From positions 121,289 to 185,288 of the forward strand of contig CAIOKO010000040.1 of assembly GCA_903858935.1 (NCBI GenBank): a stretch of 64,000 nt of DNA, read 5' to 3'. The first letter of the stretch is position 1; each line of letters starts with the position of its first letter. Under the pieces are notes generated by a model that was given only the letters and a program-made list of their open reading frames with translations, searched no databases and was not told where the DNA came from. A program made the position numbers and the translations under genes. This stretch comes from an uncultured Schlesneria sp. (GTDB lineage: Bacteria; Planctomycetota; Planctomycetia; Planctomycetales; Planctomycetaceae). Shown piece after piece: positions 55,712 through 63,966 of this stretch.

Positions 55712-56158
55712 ATGCTCGGGCGGTTGGCTCGGCCGCTTGTGGTTGCGGTCTCGTTATTGCTGCTGGTTGGAGGCTGTTCCGGACGAAAGTCGACAGGGAT
55801 GTTTCCCGTTCGAGGAACTGTGATGGTGGACGGTCAACCGGCTCAATACGCAAGAGTCAGTTTGACGCCGATCGACAAAAATGACGGTCGGAGTCCTTCA
55901 GGCGGAACGGTCGATGAAGATGGCGAGTTTCGGTTGACAACATTGAAACAATTTGACGGTGCCGAACCCGGCGAGTATTGGGTTTCAATATCTTGGTGCA
56001 AGCCAGTCGATCCCAATCGGAGCGAAGTGGAATATGGACCTGAGCTTCTTCCCAAAAAATACCAGAATCCCGCCGAATCGGGATTGAACGAATTGCGAGT
56101 TACCATCGAAGAAGGTGATAACGAGCTGCCCCCTTTTGAGATCAGCACAAAAAAATAG
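55712..56158 (+). CDS. Lipoprotein with carboxypeptidase-regulatory-like fold
   Basis: The 148-aa protein has a signal with lipobox VGGCS, so it is lipidated. The mature part (GTVMVDGQPAQYARVSLTPI, GGTVDEDGEFRLTTL, EPGEYWVSISW) is the transthyretin/CNA-B-like prealbumin fold frequent in planctomycete lipoproteins. AAGGA precedes the ATG at 55712. It directly precedes the DUF1559 gene (73-bp gap), an arrangement that recurs in planctomycete genomes. Function unknown; possibly a partner of the pseudopilin. Confidence 0.8.
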   Translation: MLGRLARPLVVAVSLLLLVGGCSGRKSTGMFPVRGTVMVDGQPAQYARVSLTPIDKNDGRSPSGGTVDEDGEFRLTTLKQFDGAEPGEYWVSISWCKPVDPNRSEVEYGPELLPKKYQNPAESGLNELRVTIEEGDNELPPFEISTKK

Positions 56159-56231
56159 GTTGACGCTACTGTGCGTTGTCTTCCAGTTTGTGCGAGTTTT
56201 TCCTTGTCTGTTTGTTTCCAGGAGATTTTGA

Positions 56232-57293
56232 ATGATGCCGCGAAGTAATAAGAAGTCTGTGGCCCGTGGTTTTACACTGATCGAACTTTTGGTGGTGATT
56301 GCCATCATCGCCGTTCTGATCGCGCTTTTGCTGCCTGCTGTACAACAGGCCCGTGAAGCGGCCCGCCGCACGCAGTGTAAGAACAACCTCAAGCAATTGG
56401 GTTTGGCTCTGATGAACTACGAAAGCACCACCGGCGTTTTCCCGTATGAAAAGTGCACGACCGGTGTCAATCAAAACTGGATCCAGATGGTTCTTCCTTA
56501 CATGGATCAAGCACCTATCTACAATCAATTCAACTTTAACAAGAGTTGGGCAGATCCATCGCAATTTGCGCTGACCACAGTCAATATCCCCATGCTGGTC
56601 TGTCCAAGTGCTCCGAGTCAAGCTGCACGTACAAACCCTGCCGGGGTCGTCGGTCTCTTGTCACCAGACGGTATCAATACTCCGCCCGCTGCCGGGTTCG
56701 GAATTTGTGACTATATGGCTTTGAGCGGCGTCCGATTCAGCCTGTATTATCAAGGTGGTTTTGCTTCGCCACCGGCTGCCGTTCTTTCTACCCCTGACGA
56801 CAATCGCTGGGCCTGTGCGATGCATTCCACGTTGGCCACTTATATTCGCGACATCACTGACGGTACCTCAAACACGATGATGATCTGCGAAACCGCAGGT
56901 CGTCCTGGCCTGTTCCGAGGCAAGAACCGTGTTCTTGTTCAGGGACTCACCGCTGCAACCTTTTCTCCGAAAGACGGCTGGGGCTGGGCGGACACTGGAA
57001 ACTCTGGCGCCGTCGACGGTGCCACTTCCGATGGAACGATCATTAACTCAGCAATTAAACCAAGTCCCAAGAATCAAGGCCTTCTGCCAACCTGTACGGC
57101 AGCAGCTTGCCCTCCTGGTGCTAACGTATTCATGAACGCCGTCAACGATAGCGAAATGTACTCCTGGCACACCGGTGGAAACCAGGTTCTGTTTGCCGAC
57201 GGCTCGGTCCACTTCATCAGCGAAAACATTGGCCTTCAGACACTCGGTGCTTTGTTGACACGTCAAGGTGGTGAGACTGTTGGTGACTATTAA
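56232..57293 (+). CDS. DUF1559-family pseudopilin-like protein
   Basis: The 353-aa protein starts with a prepilin-type leader and hydrophobic helix ([20 protein letters not shown]), with the leader-peptidase cleavage expected after Gly of the GFTLIE motif. [20 protein letters not shown] is the usual second element. The large C-terminal domain has the family's DGTSNTMMICE motif and ends ADGSVHFISENI. DUF1559 proteins are abundant in planctomycetes and are thought to assemble or be exported like type II secretion pseudopilins; no secretion genes are nearby. A terminator follows. Confidence 0.92.
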   Translation: MMPRSNKKSVARGFTLIELLVVIAIIAVLIALLLPAVQQAREAARRTQCKNNLKQLGLALMNYESTTGVFPYEKCTTGVNQNWIQMVLPYMDQAPIYNQFNFNKSWADPSQFALTTVNIPMLVCPSAPSQAARTNPAGVVGLLSPDGINTPPAAGFGICDYMALSGVRFSLYYQGGFASPPAAVLSTPDDNRWACAMHSTLATYIRDITDGTSNTMMICETAGRPGLFRGKNRVLVQGLTAATFSPKDGWGWADTGNSGAVDGATSDGTIINSAIKPSPKNQGLLPTCTAAACPPGANVFMNAVNDSEMYSWHTGGNQVLFADGSVHFISENIGLQTLGALLTRQGGETVGDY

Positions 57294-57339
57294 TCGTAAT
57301 TGATCCTTGTAACGGATCATGCGATTTGCGGAATTTCAG

Positions 57340-57371
57340 GCGAGCGAGGTGATTTATCTCGCTCGCTTTTT
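57340..57371 (+). terminator. Rho-independent terminator after the DUF1559 gene
   Basis: A perfect 9-bp stem (GCGAGCGAG 57340-57348, CTCGCTCGC 57358-57366) is followed by five T residues, 46 bp after the stop. Confidence 0.85.
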
Positions 57372-57490
57372 CGTTGGATATCGAAGAGGGGGTCGAGCGT
57401 TCACATTTCACAATTGGCCGACTTATTGTTTCACATTTTGGACTTCGCCTAACCGGCCATTTTGAAATTTGAGAACCCGGCCTCAATTCT

Positions 57491-58888
57491 TTAACCTTCG
57501 TTCTCGATGTCACGACTGATTCGCGCGATTACTTCCGTAAATGAAGCGTCGCTTAAGCTCAAGGCTTGAAGAATGTTCGCCAGTACCAGTATTGCATCGC
57601 AGGTAATTTCATTCTGGCGAAACCAGACACGACCGTCGCTCGAAAGGGCAAGTACTGCTTCGCCTTCGACGAGCAACCGAACCAGATTCGATGTTGATTC
57701 GCCCCCGTCGGTTGCCACCGCATCCCGTCCCGACAGCCATTGCGTTACGTCACCCATCAGTGAACTTGCAACGACAAATCGGGCGTGATGATTCTCACGC
57801 TGTGCGATCTCTATCAACAGTCTGGCTATTTCGGTCGGACTGACAAGGCGTCCGGAATCAGTCACAAAAGCAGTGTGTTGACCATCCTCGTCGATGACCA
57901 GTCCAAGATGATGTCGACCATCGACTACGGATTTGGCAACACGTTGCAGGTCAACGTCGCGCGGATCAAACAGGTTGCGTTTTCGGGTTGGAAGTGGGAC
58001 GTGAGTCAGTTCACATGGAAGCCTGGCAAAAAGTCGATCAAGGATACGGGTCATCAGTCGGGTCGATGAACCACAAACAACGCGCAGCGGTCTGAGTGCA
58101 TGAAAATGACGGGAAAGGCTTGCCTCATAGTTGACGAGTTCATGAACAGGGTTATGGCTGCCAATCTTACGAGTTTGTCTCCCCACTCCCGTCTGGACAT
58201 CCCGTTCCATTTTTACAAGAGCCTCAAATGAATATGGCCTCGCCTGGCGATCAAGAAAATCAAAACCGGTCCATGAGGGATCACAACATGCACCGGTGAC
58301 AAAGAGACCCGCACTGGCACCACGCGCCTGTAGTTGGAATCCAATCACTGGAAATGAGGTTTGTCCCAAGTCCACGACAGAGCATCCCATTCGGCGAAGA
58401 CCCAGCACAATTCCAGTGACGATATCGGGCGACGAAGGACGTTCATCGAAACCCACAACGACCACCGGTCCGCTTAAAGTACTTCTCACTTGAGTGCTGT
58501 CCATCTCTGTCACAATCTGGGCGCCATCCGTCGCTTCCCGACGAGCGACCATTGGCTGGAGTTCCCACAGCGACGCGGCGAACGCCTCGCCCCAGAGCAG
58601 GGCTCGGTTTCGGTCCAGATCGTTTAAGTACACACCCCGCACTGCTTCGTCGGTCAGCAGTGATGTGCGAGTCACTCGGTGCTCAACTTCTGGCGGTGGC
58701 CCAATTGTGCGAGGTGGAACATGCCCCGCCTCAAATCGATGCTCACAGTCCCGGCATTTGGAATAAAAGGCCGCCATACGAGCCAGATGAATGCTGCGAG
58801 GAATCGAATACAACTCGCCAGGACAGGTGTATGACGTACGACCTGCTGTCGTCGCAATCGGCTGGCGTGGCTCGTCCCCGTTACTCAT
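57491..58888 (-). CDS. Phosphohexomutase-fold pseudoenzyme with Cys-containing N-terminus
   Basis: The 465-aa protein has the domain order of alpha-D-phosphohexomutases (phosphoglucomutase/phosphomannomutase): VVVVGFDERPSSPDIVTGIV (about 142-161), VVDLGQTSFPVIGFQLQARG, a domain II segment, VIDEDGQHTAFVTDSGR (331-347) and a domain III to IV part with GGEST and TCDAILVLANILQALS. The active-site loop that should read TASHNP is VTGACCDPSW (198-206), so the phosphoserine is gone (Cys in its place). The metal loop DGDGDR is DEDGQH. An extra 80-residue N-terminus has CPGELYSIPRS and FYSKCRDCEHRF with Cys at 22, 45 and 48. It is probably not a mutase. It overlaps the coiled-coil gene by 8 bp. Confidence 0.75.
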   Translation of the reverse strand: MSNGDEPRQPIATTAGRTSYTCPGELYSIPRSIHLARMAAFYSKCRDCEHRFEAGHVPPRTIGPPPEVEHRVTRTSLLTDEAVRGVYLNDLDRNRALLWGEAFAASLWELQPMVARREATDGAQIVTEMDSTQVRSTLSGPVVVVGFDERPSSPDIVTGIVLGLRRMGCSVVDLGQTSFPVIGFQLQARGASAGLFVTGACCDPSWTGFDFLDRQARPYSFEALVKMERDVQTGVGRQTRKIGSHNPVHELVNYEASLSRHFHALRPLRVVCGSSTRLMTRILDRLFARLPCELTHVPLPTRKRNLFDPRDVDLQRVAKSVVDGRHHLGLVIDEDGQHTAFVTDSGRLVSPTEIARLLIEIAQRENHHARFVVASSLMGDVTQWLSGRDAVATDGGESTSNLVRLLVEGEAVLALSSDGRVWFRQNEITCDAILVLANILQALSLSDASFTEVIARISRDIENEG

Positions 58889-59528
58889 TTTGTTCCATCC
58901 CTGGAATCTTCAGGCTGGCTTCCGACTCAGGAACATCAGTAATTGTCGTGTTGACTTTAACCACTTCGGTTGGACCAGAATCTGTCAAATACCGGCTTTC
59001 TGCCGATGTCGAGACGACCGTCGGCGAGGTGGTATTCACTAATTTCGGCTCCGAGTATTTTTCGATGGCCTCGATCATACGCCCTAATTGCGCGATCATC
59101 AGTGGGACGTCGTTTTCCAAAGTCCGCATGAAATTGCTGGTTCGCGACCGGTATTCGTTTGCCTCTTTTCCCGATTGAACCATCCATTTTCGGACAGCCT
59201 GCTGCTTCTCGCGAACATATTCCATCCGGAGCTTTGCTCGCTCAAATGCCTTCTTTTCTTCGATGCAATCCGATCGGCGACCGGCGACCGTACGCAGCTT
59301 ACACGTTTCCAGAGCGACACGGGTCGAGGCGACCAGATCATATGCGCGACGTTCCTGATCCTGCCAGTAGTTCGGACGGTCCAATTCCAGCCAGGCGACC
59401 GTCCGATCGATCTTCTGTCGCAAATCACCCATCGCATTGGTGGCCCGTTCTTGAAACCGGATCAGCGCGTTTCGAACGTCTTTAATGGCGTCAACCGATT
59501 GAACATTGGCACTCATCGGGCCGGACAT
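58881..59528 (-). CDS. Helical protein, partner-like gene of the WXG operon
   Basis: The 215-aa protein, with GGAG 7 nt before its ATG, is predominantly helical to residue 165 and then Thr/Ser-rich and disordered. The first helix hairpin (NALIRFQERATNAMGDLRQK then LELDRPNYWQDQERRAYDLV) has W55-x-D-Q-E, the same signature as the small protein encoded upstream. A strongly charged coiled coil follows (90-120, DCIEEKKAFERAKLRMEYVR). There is no signal peptide. The size and all-helical layout recall long substrates of type VII secretion (LXG or ESX-type partners), but I recognise no named family. Confidence 0.7.
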   Translation of the reverse strand: MSGPMSANVQSVDAIKDVRNALIRFQERATNAMGDLRQKIDRTVAWLELDRPNYWQDQERRAYDLVASTRVALETCKLRTVAGRRSDCIEEKKAFERAKLRMEYVREKQQAVRKWMVQSGKEANEYRSRTSNFMRTLENDVPLMIAQLGRMIEAIEKYSEPKLVNTTSPTVVSTSAESRYLTDSGPTEVVKVNTTITDVPESEASLKIPGMEQNE

Positions 59529-59549
59529 GACAGGTCTCCGGAAATCGAA

Positions 59550-59822
59550 TTATTTCTGCGAGAGATATTCTTCAATCCGCTCAGCCTTTCGCATCAGATA
59601 CGGCACGTGCGTTTCGTTCGCTTCAATGAATCGGGCCAGGAGTTTCAAATGTTGTGAAAATTCTTCGGCAAACTTGAGGTGCTCTTGATCTCGCCATGTC
59701 TGACTGAGCGAGTTCATCTGTCCGTTTACGGCCGTTAATCGACTTTGCAATTCGGTCGTGAATTCGCGCAAGAGAGACGCGAATCGCCGCAATTCGACGG
59801 GATCAACAACCGCTTGAGACAT
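59550..59822 (-). CDS. WXG100/ESAT-6-like small helical protein
   Basis: The 90-aa protein starts at the ATG at 59822 (GGAG 8 nt upstream), not the GTG three codons before. It has the WXG100 layout: helix 1 (about 8-37, ELRRFASLLREFTTELQSRL), a turn with W43 in SQTWRDQEHLKF, and helix 2 (48-88, KFAEEFSQHLKLLARFIEAN). The turn is W-R-D-Q-E in place of the strict W-x-G, as in many non-actinobacterial members. Proteins of this kind are dimeric substrates or adaptors of type VII secretion. It is the first gene of a three-gene operon (21-bp gap to the next). No FtsK/EssC ATPase is in the window. Confidence 0.7.
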   Translation of the reverse strand: MSQAVVDPVELRRFASLLREFTTELQSRLTAVNGQMNSLSQTWRDQEHLKFAEEFSQHLKLLARFIEANETHVPYLMRKAERIEEYLSQK

Positions 59823-59906
59823 GTAATGCACTCCCGACTATTGGTCGTAAAACAAGACAGGACTTTTTATTGTTCGAGGTATTCTATCTCGTTGTCTACA
59901 CGAATA

Positions 59907-59912
59907 ATTATA
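59907..59912 (-). promoter_or_regulatory. Candidate -10 element for the WXG operon
   Basis: A perfect TATAAT (minus strand) lies 85 bp before the WXG start. A matching -35 is not convincing, so this is a weak suggestion in the 129-bp gap. Confidence 0.3.
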
Positions 59913-59951
59913 CCCGTGATTTCATCGAGAGGGCGAGAGAATTGTTATCCG

Positions 59952-61073
59952 CTATTCGCCTGTGACGCGTCCCACACCGAATTGGTCACCGGTTCGGACG
60001 AGTTTGTTGGTGTCACGTTGAAATTGAATTTCCACCATTTTTTCACTTTGCAACGCCGTACCTGATTCGTCTGTCAGTCCACCAATAATTTTGCGACTGG
60101 CGACATCAATAATGTCCCCCGTCGAGGGATAGGCCAGCTTACCGTCCAGACTGAACGTGATCCAACCTGGTTCATCCCTGACTTTAATACTCGCGTTCAG
60201 CTTCGGTGGCATGACCGTCGCGTCGAAGACGTGCATTTGCTGGTTAAACGCATCACAGACCCATAACTGTTTTTCATCGGGTGTCAGTCCGATTCCATGA
60301 CTCGGGCAACCGTGTCGCTTCACCGCACCGGTCTTAAAGCCAGCAACTTCGACGCGATGCAACATTTTCCCGGACTTCAGATCACCGACTTCAAATCCCA
60401 ACAGTTCATTCAAACAGACAAAACAAAGGCTCTGTCGGCCATTAACCGTGAAGGGACGGATACTGGCTGAAAATGGACCCACCTGCTTTTCAATTGTATG
60501 CGATGACGTATCAGCGACAGTCAAAAAAGGTGATTTCAATCCGGCGAGATAGGCATGCTTTCCATCGAGACCGTATACCGTGTTGTGCGCACCCGATTTT
60601 GGTTCGATCCGAACGACGACATCTCCTGTGGCGCCGTCAACGACATACCACAGATCACCTTCGAGCGATGGAACATACAATACTTTGCCGTCAGGCGCGA
60701 TCGCCATGCGGTCGCAACCCTTTTCGTAGGACTTTTCCCAGATCAGCCTCTCGGTGGTCAGATCGAATGCTTGAAGAGTCTTAATCGTAGAAACATAGAG
60801 ACGGTTCGTGATCGAGCAGGCACAAATCCCTTTAACGTTCAGTGGTTTTCCATTCTCATCAAGTCCCGCAGTTGGAATTCGCTTGACGAATTTATGTCCT
60901 TCGTCGATGTCAAACACCACCAAGCCATGGCCACCGTATTCAAGATAATTGCGGATTCCAGGCGTTGCGACATACAGCATGCGGCGAATCGAAGCTTCCT
61001 CGGCCAACGCTGCAGCGCTGGTGATCCAAACTAAAGACAGACCAAGTATTTGGATCAGGTTTCGCTTCCGCAT
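59952..61073 (-). CDS. Exported YncE-like beta-propeller protein
   Basis: The 373-aa protein has a signal peptide (LGLSLVWITSAAALA) and propeller repeats: RMLYVATPGIRNYLEYGGHG, NRLYVSTIKTLQAFDLTTER, DGKVLYVPSLEGDLWYVVDG, and a later HGIGLTPDEKQLWVCDAFNQ with VFDATVMPPK. This is the YVTN/YncE type, which in other bacteria binds DNA or peptides; function here is unknown. It follows the DUF1559 gene by 15 bp and is surely in its operon. Confidence 0.85.
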   Translation of the reverse strand: MRKRNLIQILGLSLVWITSAAALAEEASIRRMLYVATPGIRNYLEYGGHGLVVFDIDEGHKFVKRIPTAGLDENGKPLNVKGICACSITNRLYVSTIKTLQAFDLTTERLIWEKSYEKGCDRMAIAPDGKVLYVPSLEGDLWYVVDGATGDVVVRIEPKSGAHNTVYGLDGKHAYLAGLKSPFLTVADTSSHTIEKQVGPFSASIRPFTVNGRQSLCFVCLNELLGFEVGDLKSGKMLHRVEVAGFKTGAVKRHGCPSHGIGLTPDEKQLWVCDAFNQQMHVFDATVMPPKLNASIKVRDEPGWITFSLDGKLAYPSTGDIIDVASRKIIGGLTDESGTALQSEKMVEIQFQRDTNKLVRTGDQFGVGRVTGE

Positions 61074-61088
61074 CAGATATCTTTCGTT

Positions 61089-61991
61089 TCAAAATTCGCC
61101 GACAATGTCTCCAGCGCCGCGTGTCGCAAGATGTTGATAAACACCCAGATCGATGTTGGTACTGACGAACCGAACTGCGCCATCGCCCATTACGAAGTGA
61201 GCTCCACCGACATGATAGCTACTGAAGTCATCAATGTGGTTGGCTGCCGCATTCGGTGTATGGTCTGTCGTCCCAAGAATTCTGACAATCGCATCAGCCC
61301 CATTCGCGGCAACCCCGGCCCAGGTTGAAGTCCAATTAAAACCAGAATCACGTCGGGTCTTGTGTTCACCGACCGTAATCGTGTTACTCAAACCATCGGA
61401 GAAATCACGGAAAAGGACTTTGCTATTCTGGAAGAAGGCCCCTTCCCCTAAGCAGGGATTATTGGGCGCGGCAACGCAGTTGTCGATGTTACTGATACCG
61501 AAAACACCGACGTAATTCGCCAATCCCAGATCTACGAGATTTGTTCCCGAGGTCGTTTGGATTGTCCAGGTCGTGCCTGGAGCCACGTCAGAAGGACATC
61601 GAAACCCGGCGATTGAAGTGACTCGCTGAGTCGCATTCGCTGGTGAATCCATACGGCTACTGAAATTGATCTGATTATAGAGCGGAGCCTGATCGATTTG
61701 AGGAAGAATCCGCGAGCACCAACCCCAAGCGTTCATGCCGTAAATGTCAGTCGCATTGTTAGTTACGCCGACCCACCCTGGTGGCAACCCATTGTACGTG
61801 TCATGGTAGTTGTGCAATGCCACCCCTAATTGCTTAAGGTTGTTTTTGCATTGCGTCCGCCGTGCGGCTTCTCGCGCCTGCTGTACGGCAGGAAGCAATA
61901 ACGCAATTAACACTGCGATAATCGCAATCACCACCAGCAACTCGATTAACGTGAAGCCACGTCGTGATCGAGATGAATTATTAAATGACAT
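61089..61991 (-). CDS. DUF1559-family pseudopilin-like protein, second copy
   Basis: From the ATG at 61991 (AAGG upstream) the 300-aa protein has the prepilin leader [12 protein letters not shown], then the same hydrophobic helix and [18 protein letters not shown] as the copy at 56232; the first 45 residues after the leader are identical although the codons differ, so selection maintains them. The C-terminal domain ends [14 protein letters not shown], with the [13 protein letters not shown] motif in the middle. The pair with the beta-propeller gene suggests a secreted complex. Confidence 0.92.
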   Translation of the reverse strand: MSFNNSSRSRRGFTLIELLVVIAIIAVLIALLLPAVQQAREAARRTQCKNNLKQLGVALHNYHDTYNGLPPGWVGVTNNATDIYGMNAWGWCSRILPQIDQAPLYNQINFSSRMDSPANATQRVTSIAGFRCPSDVAPGTTWTIQTTSGTNLVDLGLANYVGVFGISNIDNCVAAPNNPCLGEGAFFQNSKVLFRDFSDGLSNTITVGEHKTRRDSGFNWTSTWAGVAANGADAIVRILGTTDHTPNAAANHIDDFSSYHVGGAHFVMGDGAVRFVSTNIDLGVYQHLATRGAGDIVGEF

Positions 61992-62312
61992 CTGAAAATA
62001 CCTTACGCAACAAAACCGAAATTCCACAAAAGTGTACGAACCGTATTCCAAGCTCGCAATGCTAATGCATACGTTATGCAAAAACGATCTGTTGGTGAGT
62101 TTTTCAGATTAATCCGTCTTTTCAACCTGGCGTTTAGGCCCGTGAAGATAAAGGCAAGACTCGCACGGGGCTTCTATCATGGACGATTTTCTCTGCGGAT
62201 GACTATTATCGACGAACAGATTTCGTCACAGCTCAATTAATTTTGGCTGTGCGTCACTGGGGTGAGCCTTCGGTCGACGCTGCTTTATGCCCATTTGCGG
62301 TCATAATTTGAG
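61992..62312. other. Divergent intergenic region
   Basis: About 390 bp separate the DUF1559 gene from the ABC permease. It contains a perfect 6-bp palindrome with 3-nt loop at 62066-62080 (TGCATACGTTATGCA), a possible operator, and a terminator-like hairpin at 62313, listed separately. Nothing else is identifiable. Confidence 0.35.
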
Positions 62313-62355
62313 GACACTGGCGTTTCAAACCTGCCGCCAGTGTAATCCGATTTTT
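62313..62355 (+). terminator. Terminator-like hairpin in the leader of the ABC permease
   Basis: ACACTGGCG (62313-62321) pairs perfectly with CGCCAGTGT (62334-62342), and TTTTTT lies 7 nt downstream (62350-62355). The start codon is 26 bp further. It could be the terminator of a leader transcript, an attenuator, or an end of a repeat. Confidence 0.5.
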
Positions 62356-62381
62356 TCGTCGTCAAAAAGTATTTCAGAGAA

Positions 62382-63278
62382 ATGCGTCCTCATGGAAAGA
62401 ATGCAGCAACGATGAGCCTGACCGAAAACTTTTCTCAGGCGGACGTTCACCCAAGTTCGGACGTCGTTATCGTTGACGCGAAACAGTACTCGGGCTGGTT
62501 CGATCTACGAGAATTATGGCGTTACCGCGAACTTGTCTGGATTTTTGCCGAACGCGACATCAAGGTCCGCTACCGGCAAACAGCCGTTGGAATTGCCTGG
62601 ACCGTACTCCAACCGTTAGCTCAGATGGTTGCATTTAACGGTTTGTTCCAAATGTTGAACAGCAGACCCGTCGATGGTGATGTTCCGTATCAGGTGACAA
62701 GTTTTTGCGGGCTGATCTTGTACCAACTGTTTTCAGGAATACTTTCCACCTCAACCGCTTGCCTCGTAGATAACCGCCAAATGGTGACAAAAGTCTATTT
62801 CCCACGAGTCGTGCTTCCGTTGTCCTCCTGCCTGCGACCGTTGCTGGATTTCTGTATCGGACTCGTTGTACTTGTACTTCTGATGTTATGGTTCCAGGTT
62901 CCCCCTACGGCGGCAGTGCTGCTGGCACCGATCTTCGTCGTTTTTACCGTACTTTCGGGGTTGGCATTCGGTTTATGGTTGTCAGCATTGAACGCACACT
63001 ATCGCGATTTCGGTTATGTCGTACCGTTTATGTTACAGCTTGGAATGGTCGTCTGCCCTGTACTTTATGAATCAAGCAAGGTTCCTCCCCCATGGTATTG
63101 GTTGTACCACCTGAATCCGATGGCGGCGGCTCTCGATGGATTCCGCTGGACGGTGCTGGGCGCCGGAGTTCCCCATTGGGACGGAGTTTTAATCTCATTC
63201 ATTTCGCTCGCCCTCTTGCTGGTATCCGGCGGCTGGTACTTTCGCCGCGTGGAACGGTTTCTGGCTGATAACATCTGA
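62382..63278 (+). CDS. ABC-2 type polysaccharide/polyol-phosphate export permease
   Basis: The 298-aa protein matches the Wzm/TagG/KpsM permease family. The cytoplasmic start contains DLRELWRYRELVWIFAERDI and KVRYRQTAVGIAWTVLQPL, the conserved family entry, followed by six predicted membrane helices (for example FCGLILYQLFSGILS, LLDFCIGLVVLVLLMLW, and LISFISLALLLVSGGWYF). It would export O-antigen, capsule or teichoic-acid-like polymers. The partner ATPase (Wzt/TagH type) is not adjacent; the next gene runs the other way. The alternative start at 62412 (MSLTENF) is possible. Confidence 0.9.
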   Translation: MRPHGKNAATMSLTENFSQADVHPSSDVVIVDAKQYSGWFDLRELWRYRELVWIFAERDIKVRYRQTAVGIAWTVLQPLAQMVAFNGLFQMLNSRPVDGDVPYQVTSFCGLILYQLFSGILSTSTACLVDNRQMVTKVYFPRVVLPLSSCLRPLLDFCIGLVVLVLLMLWFQVPPTAAVLLAPIFVVFTVLSGLAFGLWLSALNAHYRDFGYVVPFMLQLGMVVCPVLYESSKVPPPWYWLYHLNPMAAALDGFRWTVLGAGVPHWDGVLISFISLALLLVSGGWYFRRVERFLADNI

Positions 63279-63292
63279 GCTGAAGCAGACAA

Positions 63293-63336
63293 AGAAAGAA
63301 AAACCGCCGATGACTCAGGGCGAGCCACCGGCGGTT
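63293..63336 (-). terminator. Rho-independent terminator of the gene at 63406
   Basis: On the minus strand ACCGCCGG and CCGGCGGT-type arms (63303-63336, 8-bp stem with a 17-nt loop) are followed by TTTTTC and further T's. It also lies just after the convergent permease gene. Confidence 0.7.
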
Positions 63337-63338
63337 CG

Positions 63339-63368
63339 AATCGTCTGGGGGGGAGACGATTGGGGGGG
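63339..63368. other. Hairpin with a G7 loop next to a second G7 run
   Basis: AATCGTCT (63339-63346) and AGACGATT (63354-63361) form a perfect 8-bp stem with GGGGGGG as the loop; a second GGGGGGG follows at 63362-63368. It lies 38 bp after the minus-strand stop at 63406. Confidence 0.6.
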
Positions 63369-63405
63369 ATCCACTATTTTCTTTGAATTCTCAATGAGCC
63401 ACTCG

Positions 63406-63966
63406 TCACGGCGAGTGAGGAATCTTGTCAACCTTGTTATCCAGTGAATTGACCTGGCCGAGAAGAATTGCGCTCAGTACGACCGATGCGATTACACCGG
63501 CGGTCAAAAGGATCAATGTTGGATCGACGGAACCGAATTGTCCGCGAGCACCATTTTCGCCCATGACAAGCAGTGCATGTTCTTTGGCAGTTGGGGGAGC
63601 GGTCTTTTCGGTCCAGACACGGAACACGCCGTCCGTATTTCCCGAAGTAACCTGATACAGGCCACCTTTGAGATTCTTGAAGGAGTAAAGCCCTTCGTCG
63701 TTTGTGACGGTTTGAGCGATTTCTTTGTTGTTCTGCTTGAGAACGACTTTCGCCCCATCCAGAACTTTACCGGTGTGATCGCAAACGCGGCCACTCATCG
63801 TTCCGCCAGCGGTCAGCAGAAGATCAGGAACACGAGTCACCTGACTCGTCCTGCTGATAGGGGCTTTGGGCTGCTGCGTATCTGCCAGCAAACGGGTCTG
63901 GGGTACCATCATTCCGAATGTGGCAAGGCTGACCGCCATGCCCTTAACAAAGCGAATACCGAACAT
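63406..63966 (-). CDS. Exported carboxypeptidase-regulatory-like protein with C-terminal membrane helix
   Basis: The 186-aa protein has an excellent AGGAGG 5 nt before the ATG and a signal peptide (VKGMAVSLATFGMMVPQTRL). Residues 55-115 are a carboxypeptidase-D regulatory/CNA-B-like domain (GGTMSGRVCDHTGKVLDGAK, EGLYSFKNLKGGLYQVTSG). A hydrophobic helix near 150-168 (ILLTAGVIASVVLSAILLG) would anchor the C-terminus in the membrane, with a short charged tail. Function unknown; such small single-domain proteins are frequent on planctomycete envelopes. Confidence 0.8.
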   Translation of the reverse strand: MFGIRFVKGMAVSLATFGMMVPQTRLLADTQQPKAPISRTSQVTRVPDLLLTAGGTMSGRVCDHTGKVLDGAKVVLKQNNKEIAQTVTNDEGLYSFKNLKGGLYQVTSGNTDGVFRVWTEKTAPPTAKEHALLVMGENGARGQFGSVDPTLILLTAGVIASVVLSAILLGQVNSLDNKVDKIPHSP

